DNA of 64,000 nt, taken from NCBI RefSeq assembly GCF_014841125.1, contig NZ_JACYTQ010000009.1, positions 62,001 to 126,000 on the forward strand, read 5' to 3'. The DNA is from Echinicola arenosa (GTDB lineage Bacteria; Bacteroidota; Bacteroidia; Cytophagales; Cyclobacteriaceae). Positions 55,689-64,000 of this stretch are shown here, piece by piece (the first letter of the stretch is position 1; each line of letters begins with the position of its first letter). A program made the translations under genes and the position numbers. A model generated the notes under the pieces. That model made no database searches. It saw nothing but the letters and a program-made list of their open reading frames with translations, and was not told the origin of the DNA.

Positions 55689-56138
55689 ATGACACCTGAA
55701 GAATACATAGAAGAAAGAGTAAACTTTCAAATGGACTGGTACGAAAGAAAAGCCTCGCATAATAAAAACCTCTTTATCTGGAAAGAAGGACTGACCATTG
55801 TTTTTGCTGCACTAATTCCTTTTTTTGCTGGGCTGGATTCTGATGGCAAAATACTTCCTTTGACCATTGCTGTCCTGGGCGTATTGGTAACCGTACTCAC
55901 TGGTCTAGCTTCCATCCTCAAATTGGAAAAAAAGTGGATCGAATATCGAACTACCGCCGAAATGCTAAAACACGAAAAATACCTTTTCTTAACCAATGCT
56001 GCCCCTTATTCCGATCCCGCATCAAGTTATCCGAATTTTGTCAGCAAGATCGAAAGTCTTATCAGCAAAGAAAACACCACTTGGAACAATTACATTAAAA
56101 ATAACAATGTGCCCCCTCCAACATCTCCCAAACCTTAA
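55689..56138 (+). CDS. DUF4231 (SLATT-type) membrane protein
   Basis: A 149-aa protein with two adjacent membrane helices (LTIVFAALIPFFAGL and LPLTIAVLGVLVTVLTGLASIL). A helical N terminus (EEYIEERVNFQMDWYERKASHNK) precedes them, and a conserved C-terminal helix follows (WIEYRTTAEMLKHEKYLFL), the usual DUF4231 pattern. ATG at 55689 fits the family start; an in-frame ATG 90 bases upstream would add an unconserved leader. SLATT-type proteins have been proposed as pore-forming effectors in conflict systems. It ends 52 bases from the convergent TIR operon, which makes that role worth considering. Confidence 0.82.
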   Translation: MTPEEYIEERVNFQMDWYERKASHNKNLFIWKEGLTIVFAALIPFFAGLDSDGKILPLTIAVLGVLVTVLTGLASILKLEKKWIEYRTTAEMLKHEKYLFLTNAAPYSDPASSYPNFVSKIESLISKENTTWNNYIKNNNVPPPTSPKP

Positions 56139-56189
56139 AGAGAAAATGTGGATAGTATAACATGTTGTTTGAGCTAATTTTATGATGCT

Positions 56190-56588
56190 CTAAAAAGCCA
56201 GAATCAAAGGATCGCCTTTTTCCGAGGTCAGTTCTATTCTGATGATATTCTCATTGTCATCTGTGATAAAAACGCCTGAATATTTGATATCGCCACTTCC
56301 TCTCTGTATGACAAACTCTATATTATATCCACTGAATTTGCCACTAAGGAGGTTTCCATCCAAATCAGATTGGTTTCCAAAATGCTGTTCGGTGCCTGCG
56401 AAAATCCCGGATTCCACATTTTGGTTCTCTGAATCAGGCCTCAGTTCTATAAAGTGATCTTCATCATTGACGTCAGGCCAAGTAGCGCTAAACAATGGAA
56501 TAAAGACGACGGCCTCTACCCCACAACTCACATTAAGTCCTAAGAAAAGGACAAAAATGCCGATTCTGATAAAATTTGAAATTCTCAT
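56190..56588 (-). CDS. Small lipoprotein, third gene of the TIR operon
   Basis: A 132-aa predicted lipoprotein (LNVSC, Cys22). The mature part is beta-rich and acidic, with no recognised domain (FIELRPDSENQNVESGIFAG, GYNIEFVIQRGSGDIKYSG). It lies 36 bases after the CsgG/TolB-like gene on the same strand, so co-expression with it and the TIR gene is likely. It may sit on the periplasmic face beside the exported parts of those proteins. Function unknown. Confidence 0.75.
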   Translation of the reverse strand: MRISNFIRIGIFVLFLGLNVSCGVEAVVFIPLFSATWPDVNDEDHFIELRPDSENQNVESGIFAGTEQHFGNQSDLDGNLLSGKFSGYNIEFVIQRGSGDIKYSGVFITDDNENIIRIELTSEKGDPLILAF

Positions 56589-56624
56589 GGTTCAATTTTG
56601 TTTTCGTTGGTCAACTAACTCGTA

Positions 56625-57620
56625 TTAAATCTGCTTCTTCAGTTGGGAAAGAAAGACACTCTCTTTCACTTCTAAAACACCAATCTTTCTATCCAATTCA
56701 TCGGTGATCTTCTCCGAATCCTTTAAGATTTCTTCCTTTTTACTCTTCTTTTCTTTTTTGCTGAGCCCTGAATAATCTATAATTTCCAAGAGTACTTCAT
56801 TTAAGCCCAAAATCTCTTGCTTATGGATGTCATTCATGATCATATCATGAATACCTTGCAATTCACCCCCTAAATCTTCTCCCCAAGTTTCTTTGAAATC
56901 AAGTATGTATGAGGGGCCTTTCTCATTGAGTTCTGTAAACACTTCATTATAATCTCCAACGATCTTATTGATTTCGGACAGGTAGTCACTGTTGGTAAAG
57001 GCATATTGGGAAACCTGCTTAAAATGGCTGTTCACATCTTTTACTTTGACCAAATAGCTGGACAGCCAGGAAGAGATAAACTCATATTGTCCCCTTTTTA
57101 TTTCAAGATTTTCCTTTTCATGAAGCATGGTCACTAGGTTACGCATGGCTTCTTTGCGGCTTCTATTGTCATTGATAATACCTCGCTTGATCAGAATACT
57201 ACCTTTTCTAAGAATGACTCCATCCAAATCCTGAAAAGTCACCGTCACCTCGTACTCACCACTTTGCACATCATCGAACACCTCTCCAAATGCCACTGCG
57301 TCTGCGCTGACAGCCCGTAAACTATCCCTACTGGCTTCAGATACGGTATTCATAGCAGATATTCGCTTTTCCATATCCCTATGAGCAATCACCCTATTAT
57401 AATTGCGGCGTTCCAGCACCGTATATATTCCATAGCTAATCAGTTCTGTCTCAAAATCCTCCGTAAAAAGTACTCCAATATCCTCCATCTCAGCATCACT
57501 CACTGCAAAATCCCAGACATAAACCACCGAATCAGCCATATTGGAGGTTTTAGCCAAAGCTCCATTTATCCCGAAGTTACAGATTATAAGACACAGCAAA
57601 ATCCAACTTATCTTTTTCAT
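56625..57620 (-). CDS. Secreted CsgG/TolB-like protein in the TIR operon
   Basis: A 331-aa exported protein (signal peptide 1-23, ending GALAK). The first ~130 residues match the CsgG/FlgO/TolB-like fold: VYVWDFAVSD, FTEDFETELISYGIYTVLERRNYNRVI, then AVSADAVAFGEVFDD and EVTVTFQDLDGVIL. The C-terminal 200 residues are helical and charged, ending in a likely coiled coil (KKEKKSKKEEILKDSEKITDEL). It has no lipobox and is shorter at the N-terminal core than curli CsgG. It sits 22 bases downstream of the TIR gene, so the two products may interact across the membrane. Confidence 0.78.
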   Translation of the reverse strand: MKKISWILLCLIICNFGINGALAKTSNMADSVVYVWDFAVSDAEMEDIGVLFTEDFETELISYGIYTVLERRNYNRVIAHRDMEKRISAMNTVSEASRDSLRAVSADAVAFGEVFDDVQSGEYEVTVTFQDLDGVILRKGSILIKRGIINDNRSRKEAMRNLVTMLHEKENLEIKRGQYEFISSWLSSYLVKVKDVNSHFKQVSQYAFTNSDYLSEINKIVGDYNEVFTELNEKGPSYILDFKETWGEDLGGELQGIHDMIMNDIHKQEILGLNEVLLEIIDYSGLSKKEKKSKKEEILKDSEKITDELDRKIGVLEVKESVFLSQLKKQI

Positions 57621-57642
57621 TCCATCATGATTTTTGACTCAA

Positions 57643-58692
57643 TCAATTACACATGCTTAATTCCTCAATATCATTTTTGATTACACGGTCAACCTTACAA
57701 GTATCTGTTTTGCCTCTGAGCTCTATGCGGTGAGTTCCCTGTTTTTCTTTGACTTCCAGTTTGATAAAAATCAAGTTTCTTTCTAAAACCAAACCAGGCC
57801 CCCCATCCACCCACACTTCCGCTTGACTCATCCTTGAAGGCACGACCAAGTTCACCTCAAAAGTTTTGCGTTCGCTTTCTTCAGGATGAATTTCATTTGT
57901 CTTGACCAAAGGCTTGTTTTGAGGCGTTTCACCTTCTTTTTCATCATTTGCGGGTACTTCCCTAAGCAAACTGTCGGGAATCCCTAAATTTCCTCTTTCC
58001 ACCATAGGCGCTTGATTTCTTCCCAACCAAAGCCAAACTCCCAGACAAACAACGATCAAAGCGGCCAAAACTCCTCCTACATATTTGATTCCTGGCCTGA
58101 CACTAAACCCTCCAAAATCAGCATCATGCTTCTCCTCTATTAAGCTGATGATCTGAGAAAAATCAGATTTTATATGCTTTTGGGTATTGAGGTAATTGAT
58201 ATCCTTTAAAATGCTTGTCAGCTTTGCAATATTATTTCTGATTGCTTGGTATAGGTTCAGGTCTTCAGTGATTCCCTGAATATTGCTGAGCTGCTCCAGT
58301 TTCCTAATCTTCTCATCCAATTGCTTGGATTTCACTTCCCAATATTTGACCAACTCCACCCGGTCTGCTGCATCTGAAATGCTGACCTCATCCAAAACGA
58401 TCGGATAAATCCTTTCATAGAATAATTTATTCTCAAAAATTTTCAGCAACTCATACATGCAATATTCCGACTTAAAATAGTCGTTACTGATTATCAGGAT
58501 TACATATTTCCCCTGCCCAATTTTATCCATAAAATCCTGGATTCTACCCTTGTACTGTAATTCTGATTTGTCGCGCATAAAGCGTGCACCTCGTCTGGTC
58601 AACTCATCCTCCAAAGCGTCTGCAATAGCTTCACTTTCCTTATTCCAAGCATAAGAAAGGTAGATTTCCAGTTTTTCTCTGCCATTAGACAT
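57643..58692 (-). CDS. Membrane-anchored TIR-domain protein with PEGA-like end
   Basis: A 349-aa protein. ATG at 58692 is preferred to the TTG two codons upstream. The TIR domain (about 7-140) opens with EIYLSYAWNKES; IGQGKYVILIISNDYF and YCMYELLKIFENK hold the likely NAD-cleaving Glu81. A helical linker (about 140-190) leads to one membrane helix (about 204-224) and an acidic linker. The C-terminal beta domain resembles PEGA (AEVWVDGGPG...GTHRIELRG). The TIR part should be cytoplasmic and the PEGA part periplasmic, the layout of a sensor-effector. Partners follow in the same operon. NADase activity is inferred from the Glu only. Confidence 0.85.
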   Translation of the reverse strand: MSNGREKLEIYLSYAWNKESEAIADALEDELTRRGARFMRDKSELQYKGRIQDFMDKIGQGKYVILIISNDYFKSEYCMYELLKIFENKLFYERIYPIVLDEVSISDAADRVELVKYWEVKSKQLDEKIRKLEQLSNIQGITEDLNLYQAIRNNIAKLTSILKDINYLNTQKHIKSDFSQIISLIEEKHDADFGGFSVRPGIKYVGGVLAALIVVCLGVWLWLGRNQAPMVERGNLGIPDSLLREVPANDEKEGETPQNKPLVKTNEIHPEESERKTFEVNLVVPSRMSQAEVWVDGGPGLVLERNLIFIKLEVKEKQGTHRIELRGKTDTCKVDRVIKNDIEELSMCN

Positions 58693-58731
58693 ATTCAAAA
58701 GTTTACCGAATTCCCATTACCCTTGTTAGAT

Positions 58732-58771
58732 ACAAAATGAATTTTAAACAAAATGAAAAAAGTCATTTTGT
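58732..58771. promoter_or_regulatory. Triple 9-mer array upstream of the TIR operon
   Basis: ACAAAATGA occurs at 58732-58740 and 58748-58756 as a direct repeat (period 16) and again inverted as TCATTTTGT at 58763-58771. The second and third copies form a perfect 9-bp dyad with a 6-base spacer. The array lies 40-80 bases upstream of the TIR ATG, where a promoter and operator are expected. No exact -33/-7 pair could be fixed. Confidence 0.5.
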
Positions 58772-58923
58772 AAACAAACAACTCACTCCTCAAAACAATC
58801 ACAACCAATTCAAAAACAGACGATTACAATCAACAACCACTTACACACAATATAAAAAAATCACTCCAAATGAAGCTTAAATTCCACTGAAATTCACAAT
58901 TACATTATTTCTTGATTATGGGC

Positions 58924-58947
58924 AAAAAAAAGGAGCCAATGGCTCCT
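58924..58947 (-). terminator. Rho-independent terminator after the small membrane-protein gene
   Basis: On the minus strand AGGAGCC-ATT-GGCTCCT (58931-58947) is followed by a T run (58924-58930). It ends the upstream minus-strand gene and so separates it from the TIR operon. Confidence 0.88.
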
Positions 58948-58983
58948 ACTTGTGTTTAATGGGGTATCTAGTACTTCTATTCC

Positions 58984-59526
58984 CTAAAAAGTCCTTCTCT
59001 TTAAAATCTCCGAAACTACCACAGCATCTCTCAAAGACTGAGGATCTTTCAGCATTCTCCTATATCGGTTATAACTGGCAGATTCCTCTGCCACATCTTC
59101 CACTTCTTTCAAAATTTTCTCATCAGAATTAATTTTCACCTGATCATCCAGCTTTACCAAAGATTTACCTTTTTCTGTATGGTCAGCCTGATAAGTCCCT
59201 TCATAATATTGGATTTCAGGTTGTCTTCTTATTGGTTCGGGAACTTTCTCCAACTTTTCATAGGATGGCTTTTCTACAGGCGGGTGATACTCATAGGCCT
59301 CCTGTTGATTTGCCTCTTCCTCCTCAAGCTCCTCTTTTTGTTGTCCTTGGCGGATTTCTCTCAAAAGTTCTTCAAAAGTCGTAGGCGTCTTGCGAGGTTG
59401 CTTATCAGCAGGCAAGCCTTGCTCTCCAGTAGCTTCATCTCCCGTAGGCTTTTTCTTTTTGGTCAAAGCATTGAAAATAAAAAAAACTATTGTCAAAACG
59501 ATATAAATCAAAGTTCCGTTATCCAC
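58984..59526 (-). CDS. Small membrane-anchored protein, unknown function
   Basis: A 180-aa protein with one N-terminal membrane helix (LIYIVLTIVFFIFNAL) followed by a KKKK stop-transfer cluster, so the rest is cytoplasmic. That part is acidic and low-complexity (EELLREIRQGQQKEELEEEEANQQ), then Pro-rich, and ends in a more ordered helix pair (SASYNRYRRMLKDPQSLRDAVVVSEILKRRTF). The start is GTG at 59526; a stop codon lies two codons upstream. The ordered C-terminal motif looks conserved-protein-like, but I do not know a function. It diverges from the SMC gene. Confidence 0.75.
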   Translation of the reverse strand: MDNGTLIYIVLTIVFFIFNALTKKKKPTGDEATGEQGLPADKQPRKTPTTFEELLREIRQGQQKEELEEEEANQQEAYEYHPPVEKPSYEKLEKVPEPIRRQPEIQYYEGTYQADHTEKGKSLVKLDDQVKINSDEKILKEVEDVAEESASYNRYRRMLKDPQSLRDAVVVSEILKRRTF

Positions 59527-59798
59527 CGATCAACTATTTTTGGTTAAGAGCAAGGTACAAAAAAATTCCAATCTCTACATAAGGAAAACTAGCTACAACT
59601 GCTTTCACTCAGAAAAACAAAGAGTTATTCATTTCCTTAAAATTGCTTTTATCTTCTCAGACAAGAACAGGTAAACCACTCTAAATTCCCTTATTTACTT
59701 TTTAGGCTGTTCTTGCCATGAAGTAACAACGATGTACACTTGCTTATTACCCTGATCTGATTAATTTTGTTTGTCTTAATCTATTTTATTGAGCATAC

Positions 59799-62700
59799 AT
59801 GCAGCTAACCAAGCTTGAGATCAGGGGTTTTAAAAGTTTTGGGGACAAGGTCACCATTCATTTTGACAAGGGCATTACAGGTATTGTAGGCCCCAATGGC
59901 TGCGGCAAGTCCAATGTAGTGGATTCGATCCGCTGGGTGCTGGGAGAACAAAAAACCAGAATGCTGCGCTCAGACAAAATGGAAAATGTGATTTTCAATG
60001 GTACCAAAAACAGAAAGCCCACCAATCTTGCTGAGGTTTCCCTTACTTTTGAAAACACCAAAAACCTCCTTCCTACGGAGTACACGCATGTGACCATCAC
60101 TCGTAGGTATTACAGATCTGGAGAAAGTGAGTATTTACTTAATGGCATTGCCTGTCGTCTTAAGGACATTAACAACCTCTTTATGGACACAGGAATCCAA
60201 TCCAACAGCTATGCCATCATCGAACTGAAAATGATCGATGAGCTGCTCAATGATAAAAACAATTCAAGAAGAGACCTATTTGAAGAAGCTGCCGGTATTT
60301 CCAAGTTCAAAACCCGTAAAAAGGAAACCCTGAAAAAGCTAGAGGATACTGATGCCGACTTGGACCGTGTTGAGGATTTGCTCTATGAGATAGAAAAGAA
60401 CCTCAAATCACTCGAAAAGCAAGCTAAGCAGGCCGCCAAGTATTTTGAGATCAAAAAATCTTATAAGGCTTCCAGTATTGCATTGGCTAAAATCAGCGTC
60501 AGAACACATACGGATAATCTTATCGGAGCCAATGAGAGAATTACGGCTGAAAATGACCGAAAGCTTCAACTCAATAACCAAATCACGACCAAAGAGGCAG
60601 AATTGGAAAAAACCAAGTCTGACCTGATCCATAAAGAAAAACTGCTTTCTACCCGCCAGAAGACACTCAACGAGCATGTCAATAAAATCAGGCAATTTGA
60701 AAGTGAGAAAAAAATAAAAAACGAACGATTAAGATTCCTGGAAGATCGTTCTATGAAATTGCGTGAGCAGATCGATCAGGACCGTAAATCCAATGACCGT
60801 GCAGGCTTCAGTATCCGTTCTTTGGAACAAGAAAAAGAAGTCGCTGAAAAGCTTTTAGCTGAAAAGGAGCTTACTGTAGAAAACTTAAAAGCAGATTACG
60901 AAGAGCAGAAATCTGCCCATGCCATTCTTCAGGAAAGACAAAAGGTACTCAGTAAGGATTTTTCCTCCCGCAAGGATGCTATCTATCAACTAAGCAAAGA
61001 CCTAGAGATCAAACAAATTCAGCTTAGTTCCTTAAAACAGGAATTGGAAAAGACGGCTTCGGATGACAACAGCCAAGAGGCCAACCTTGCTGATTTTGAA
61101 GAAAAATTGGTTGTTCTAAAGGATGAGTTGGATAGCAAAACAGATCAACTCTCCCAAATAAAGGCCAAAGAAGAAGATCAAAACCAAAAAATCGAAGAAT
61201 CCAACCATACCATTGAACTGATCAGGGAAGAAGTTACCCAATTAGGAAGGAAATTAGATGCCAAATCCAATGAGTTCAACCTCACCAAGTCTTTGGTAGA
61301 AAATTTAGAAGGCTTTCCTGAAGCGATTAAGTTCCTAAAAAAGAATTCCAGTTGGGGCAAAGACACACCTCTCCTTTCAGATATTCTGACGACGAGTGAA
61401 AACTACCGAGTCAGCATAGAAAACTACCTAGAAAGCTACATGAACTATTATGTAGTGGACACAGAAGCCCAGGCCATTGCTGCAGTGAACTTATTGAGTG
61501 ATGCGGCCAGAGGCAAGGCCAATTTCTTTGTATTGGAACATTTTGAAAGGTTCAAACCCTCACAGAACAAACTGTTCGCCAATGCTATTGCTGCAACGGA
61601 AATCATTGAATATGATGAAAAGTACAGTAAACTGATCAGCTATATCTTGGACGATGTCTACATTGTCCAAGGTGAAATCAAGGATATTCCGCAAGATGAT
61701 AACACCATTTTCATCACTGAAAGTGGCAAATACACTAAGCGTAAATTCAGTATTTCAGGTGGATCCGTAGGACTTTTTGAAGGCAAGCGAATAGGTCGGG
61801 CAAAAAACCTTGAAAAGCTGGAAGTGGAAATCAAGGAACTGAACAAGAAAGTCAGCACTGCCCGCTCCAATTTGGATAGAAAGGTCAGTGACCTGATGAA
61901 GCTTAAAGAAGTTTCCTATAAAAAAGATATTGAAGGCCTCCAAGCTGGAATCAGTGAGGTCAACCAACAATATATCTCCATCAAAACCAAGAAGGAGCAG
62001 TTGGCTGAAATGCTCTCTACCAATGCCAACAAGCGAGAGGATATTTTGGAGAAAATTGACAGCCTTTCGGAAGAAGTCAATGAAATTGGACCTCAACTGA
62101 ATGAACAAAAACAAGGTTTTGACGGTATGGAAGAAGAGCTCGAGATCATCAACGAGCAATTGCTAACCGAGGAAGAAAGTCTTGCCGTAAGGTCCAGCAA
62201 TTACAACCAAGAAAACATCCAATACCACCAGCACCTCAACAAGGTCAACAGTTTGGAACAGGAAATTTCGTTCAAAAAAAGTGCTTTTGAAAACAGTAAG
62301 GAAAGGATCGAAAAATCCCAATCCGAACTGAGTAATATCGATCAAGAAATCAAAGGTCTTTTGGACAACAATGAGATCAAAGATGATGAATTGATCGAAT
62401 TGTATACCGAAAAAGAGTCCATCGAATCAGGTGTCACGGAAGCAGAGAAAAACTACTATGCTTCCCGTGGCAATATCGATGAAATGGAAAAGGCCATTCG
62501 TGAGCTTCAAAAGCAAAAAGAGGGCATTGATGCCATCATCATGGAACTGCAGGAATCCCTCAATGAAGTCAAACTGAAGCTCAGCAGTATGAAAGAAAGG
62601 CTGAGCGTGGAATTTGAAATTGATTTGGATGGCTTGATGCAAGAAGACCCTGAGGTGGCTGAAGAGTACCAGGGCAAGGATGTTGAGGAAATTCGTGAGG

Positions 62701-63353
62701 AAGTTCAAAAAGCCAAGCAGCGGTTGGAAAAGATTGGTCCCATCAATCCTATGGCCATGGAAGCCTATGATGAGATCAAAGAGCGCCATACCTTTATAAC
62801 CTCACAAAAAGAAGATTTAGAGAAAGCCAAAAATTCCTTAGTAGAGACCATAAAAGAAATTGATTCTGTGGCAAAGGAAACTTTCTTAACAGCCTTTGAT
62901 CAGATCAAGACCAACTTTATCAAAGTATTCCGCTCACTGTTTACTGCAGAAGATGATTGTGACCTGAGGTTGACTGATCCAGACAATCCACTGGACAGCA
63001 CCATTGAGATCATGGCTAAACCTAAAGGCAAGCGGCCATTAACGATCAACCAGCTTTCAGGTGGAGAGAAGACCTTAACGGCCACTTCCCTACTCTTTTC
63101 GATTTACCTACTGAAGCCAGCACCATTCTGTATCTTTGATGAGGTGGATGCCCCACTGGATGATGCCAATATTGACAAGTTCAACCAAATTATCCAAAAG
63201 TTCTCCCACGAGTCCCAGTTTATCATTGTAACCCATAATAAGCGGACCATGGCCAGTACCGATATCATTTATGGTATCACCATGATCGAAGCGGGTGTAT
63301 CAAGAGTGGTTCCGGTGGATTTGAGGGAATTGGAGGATATTATTGAGGATTAA
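59799..63353 (+). CDS. smc: Chromosome segregation ATPase SMC
   Basis: An 1184-aa SMC protein. The N-terminal head has Walker A GPNGCGKS (31-38); coiled-coil arms run about 170-500 and 665-1020; the hinge lies about 504-660 (FPEAIKFLKKNSSWG, NYLESYMNYYVVDTEAQAI). The C-terminal head has the signature LSGGEKTLTATSLL (about 1086) and Walker B FCIFDEVDAPLDD (about 1108). It folds and segregates chromosomes with ScpA/ScpB, which are not adjacent. Full-length and intact. Confidence 0.97.
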   Translation: MQLTKLEIRGFKSFGDKVTIHFDKGITGIVGPNGCGKSNVVDSIRWVLGEQKTRMLRSDKMENVIFNGTKNRKPTNLAEVSLTFENTKNLLPTEYTHVTITRRYYRSGESEYLLNGIACRLKDINNLFMDTGIQSNSYAIIELKMIDELLNDKNNSRRDLFEEAAGISKFKTRKKETLKKLEDTDADLDRVEDLLYEIEKNLKSLEKQAKQAAKYFEIKKSYKASSIALAKISVRTHTDNLIGANERITAENDRKLQLNNQITTKEAELEKTKSDLIHKEKLLSTRQKTLNEHVNKIRQFESEKKIKNERLRFLEDRSMKLREQIDQDRKSNDRAGFSIRSLEQEKEVAEKLLAEKELTVENLKADYEEQKSAHAILQERQKVLSKDFSSRKDAIYQLSKDLEIKQIQLSSLKQELEKTASDDNSQEANLADFEEKLVVLKDELDSKTDQLSQIKAKEEDQNQKIEESNHTIELIREEVTQLGRKLDAKSNEFNLTKSLVENLEGFPEAIKFLKKNSSWGKDTPLLSDILTTSENYRVSIENYLESYMNYYVVDTEAQAIAAVNLLSDAARGKANFFVLEHFERFKPSQNKLFANAIAATEIIEYDEKYSKLISYILDDVYIVQGEIKDIPQDDNTIFITESGKYTKRKFSISGGSVGLFEGKRIGRAKNLEKLEVEIKELNKKVSTARSNLDRKVSDLMKLKEVSYKKDIEGLQAGISEVNQQYISIKTKKEQLAEMLSTNANKREDILEKIDSLSEEVNEIGPQLNEQKQGFDGMEEELEIINEQLLTEEESLAVRSSNYNQENIQYHQHLNKVNSLEQEISFKKSAFENSKERIEKSQSELSNIDQEIKGLLDNNEIKDDELIELYTEKESIESGVTEAEKNYYASRGNIDEMEKAIRELQKQKEGIDAIIMELQESLNEVKLKLSSMKERLSVEFEIDLDGLMQEDPEVAEEYQGKDVEEIREEVQKAKQRLEKIGPINPMAMEAYDEIKERHTFITSQKEDLEKAKNSLVETIKEIDSVAKETFLTAFDQIKTNFIKVFRSLFTAEDDCDLRLTDPDNPLDSTIEIMAKPKGKRPLTINQLSGGEKTLTATSLLFSIYLLKPAPFCIFDEVDAPLDDANIDKFNQIIQKFSHESQFIIVTHNKRTMASTDIIYGITMIEAGVSRVVPVDLRELEDIIED

Positions 63354-63372
63354 TTCATTTTATTTATAAGCT

Positions 63373-63397
63373 AAGGAGGATTTAAAATCCTCCTTTT
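63373..63397 (+). terminator. smc: Rho-independent terminator after smc
   Basis: AAGGAGGAT (63373-63381) and ATCCTCCTT (63387-63395) form a perfect 9-bp stem with a 5-base loop and a short T run, 20 bases after the smc stop. Confidence 0.85.
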
Positions 63398-63585
63398 ATC
63401 TTCAAGGAATCCTACTTTTTGAAGAGTCCATTATCTCTTTTTACAAAATTTAACAAACAAAAACCTTTACCTAACCAACGACAAACCTCAAACTTACTAC
63501 TTTAACATCTTTTATATTTTATTCATTAGTCATTTTTTAGAAACTGCAGCTACATTTTATGCACCATTCATTTTTAAGCATTCTT

Positions 63586-64000
63586 ATGAATTCAAAAAGT
63601 TATTTGATGGCCGTTATTCTTACACTTTGTTTTATTTTCGATGCAAGCTCCCTAACCATAGAGTCACTTAGCGGAACCGAAAAAGTAAAGCAGTTTGGAC
63701 TGGTCTGGGGACTGATGAAATATCACCATCCCCATGTGAGTAAAGGAAAATACGACTGGGACAAAGTATTTGTATACAAAATCAACGAATTAGAAGACGT
63801 TAAAAGCCAAGCAGAGCTGAATATATTTTTACTTGATTTTGTAAACAGTGTAGACCCCGGAAAAATTAAAACCTCAACAGACCTTGAAGGATTTTTTACT
63901 GAAAACTATGATTATGACTGGATCGAAAAGTACGAACCCTTACCTGATCTGCACTCCATATTGTCCAAACTAAGGGACAATACCAATATCAAAAGCCATT
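63586..64000 (+). CDS. S41-type (C-terminal processing) peptidase, 3' end outside window
   Basis: The frame is open from ATG 63586 to the window end (138 codons). It starts with a signal peptide (MNSKSYLMAVILTLCFIFDAS) and continues VKQFGLVWGLMKYHHPHVSKG, the N-terminal pattern of Bacteroidota S41-family peptidases. The catalytic PDZ and serine-protease parts would lie beyond the window, so activity cannot be judged. A second in-frame ATG at 63559 is an alternative start, giving a nine-residue longer leader. Confidence 0.72.
   Translation, partial: MNSKSYLMAVILTLCFIFDASSLTIESLSGTEKVKQFGLVWGLMKYHHPHVSKGKYDWDKVFVYKINELEDVKSQAELNIFLLDFVNSVDPGKIKTSTDLEGFFTENYDYDWIEKYEPLPDLHSILSKLRDNTNIKSH

Noticed and set aside
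1-64000. CRISPR arrays, tRNA or rRNA genes, insertion sequences, prophage
   Set aside because: No regularly spaced repeats, cloverleaf-like sequences, transposase or integrase motifs, or phage structural genes were seen in the window.

Overview
ORGANISM. The window is chromosomal DNA of a Bacteroidota bacterium, most likely order Cytophagales and close to Cyclobacteriaceae (Echinicola/Cyclobacterium/Algoriphagus type). This is inferred from a SusC/SusD pair, TonB-dependent receptors with carboxypeptidase-regulatory domains, two secreted sulfatases, a GH140-like hydrolase, LytS/LytTR signalling, AT-rich spacers, starts with little Shine-Dalgarno, and TAnnTTTG-like -7 boxes. No rRNA, tRNA, CRISPR array, insertion sequence or phage module was recognised.

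LAYOUT. 1-1.9 kb: 3' part of a PAS histidine kinase overlapping a CheY-like regulator. 1.9-6.0 kb: secreted metallophosphoesterase divergent from a porin-like protein, then VOC/PhnB-like and SRPBCC genes. 6.1-26.1 kb: one very large ABC export locus. On the minus strand lie a HlyD-type adaptor, an ABC ATPase, five consecutive MacB/FtsX-type permeases (787-827 aa), a 51-codon ORF, a second divergent ABC ATPase and a TolC-type channel. On the plus strand, diverging from the adaptor, lie a sigma-54-type (NtrC-like) response regulator and its membrane histidine kinase. A close -24/-12 sigma-54 match precedes the adaptor gene, a weaker one precedes the regulator, and a dyad lies between them, so the two-component pair probably controls the exporter.

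26.4-31.3 kb: PI-PLC-like lipoprotein and a two-gene sulfatase operon. 31.7-37.4 kb: exonuclease, EcsC-like protein, YfcE-like phosphoesterase, DUF808 membrane protein, succinate-semialdehyde dehydrogenase and a solitary pyruvate dehydrogenase E1 beta gene. 37.9-45.0 kb: SusC/SusD pair convergent with another TonB-dependent receptor. 45.3-47.1 kb: LytS/LytTR pair. 47.2-53.7 kb: guanine deaminase, a helical-repeat protein, leuA, ffh and a GH140-like hydrolase. 53.8-55.5 kb: two convergent short-chain dehydrogenases whose stop codons share one CTAG.

55.7-58.8 kb is the most conflict-system-like part. A membrane-anchored TIR protein with a PEGA-like extracytoplasmic end, a secreted CsgG/TolB-like protein and a small lipoprotein form one operon, preceded by three copies of a 9-mer. 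A DUF4231 (SLATT-type) membrane protein lies convergently next to it. The window closes with a small membrane-anchored protein, the SMC ATPase gene and the 5' end of an S41-type peptidase gene.

The two parts most worth follow-up are the sigma-54-linked five-permease exporter and the TIR/CsgG-like/lipoprotein operon. All functions are read from motifs and general family knowledge; no database search was run.
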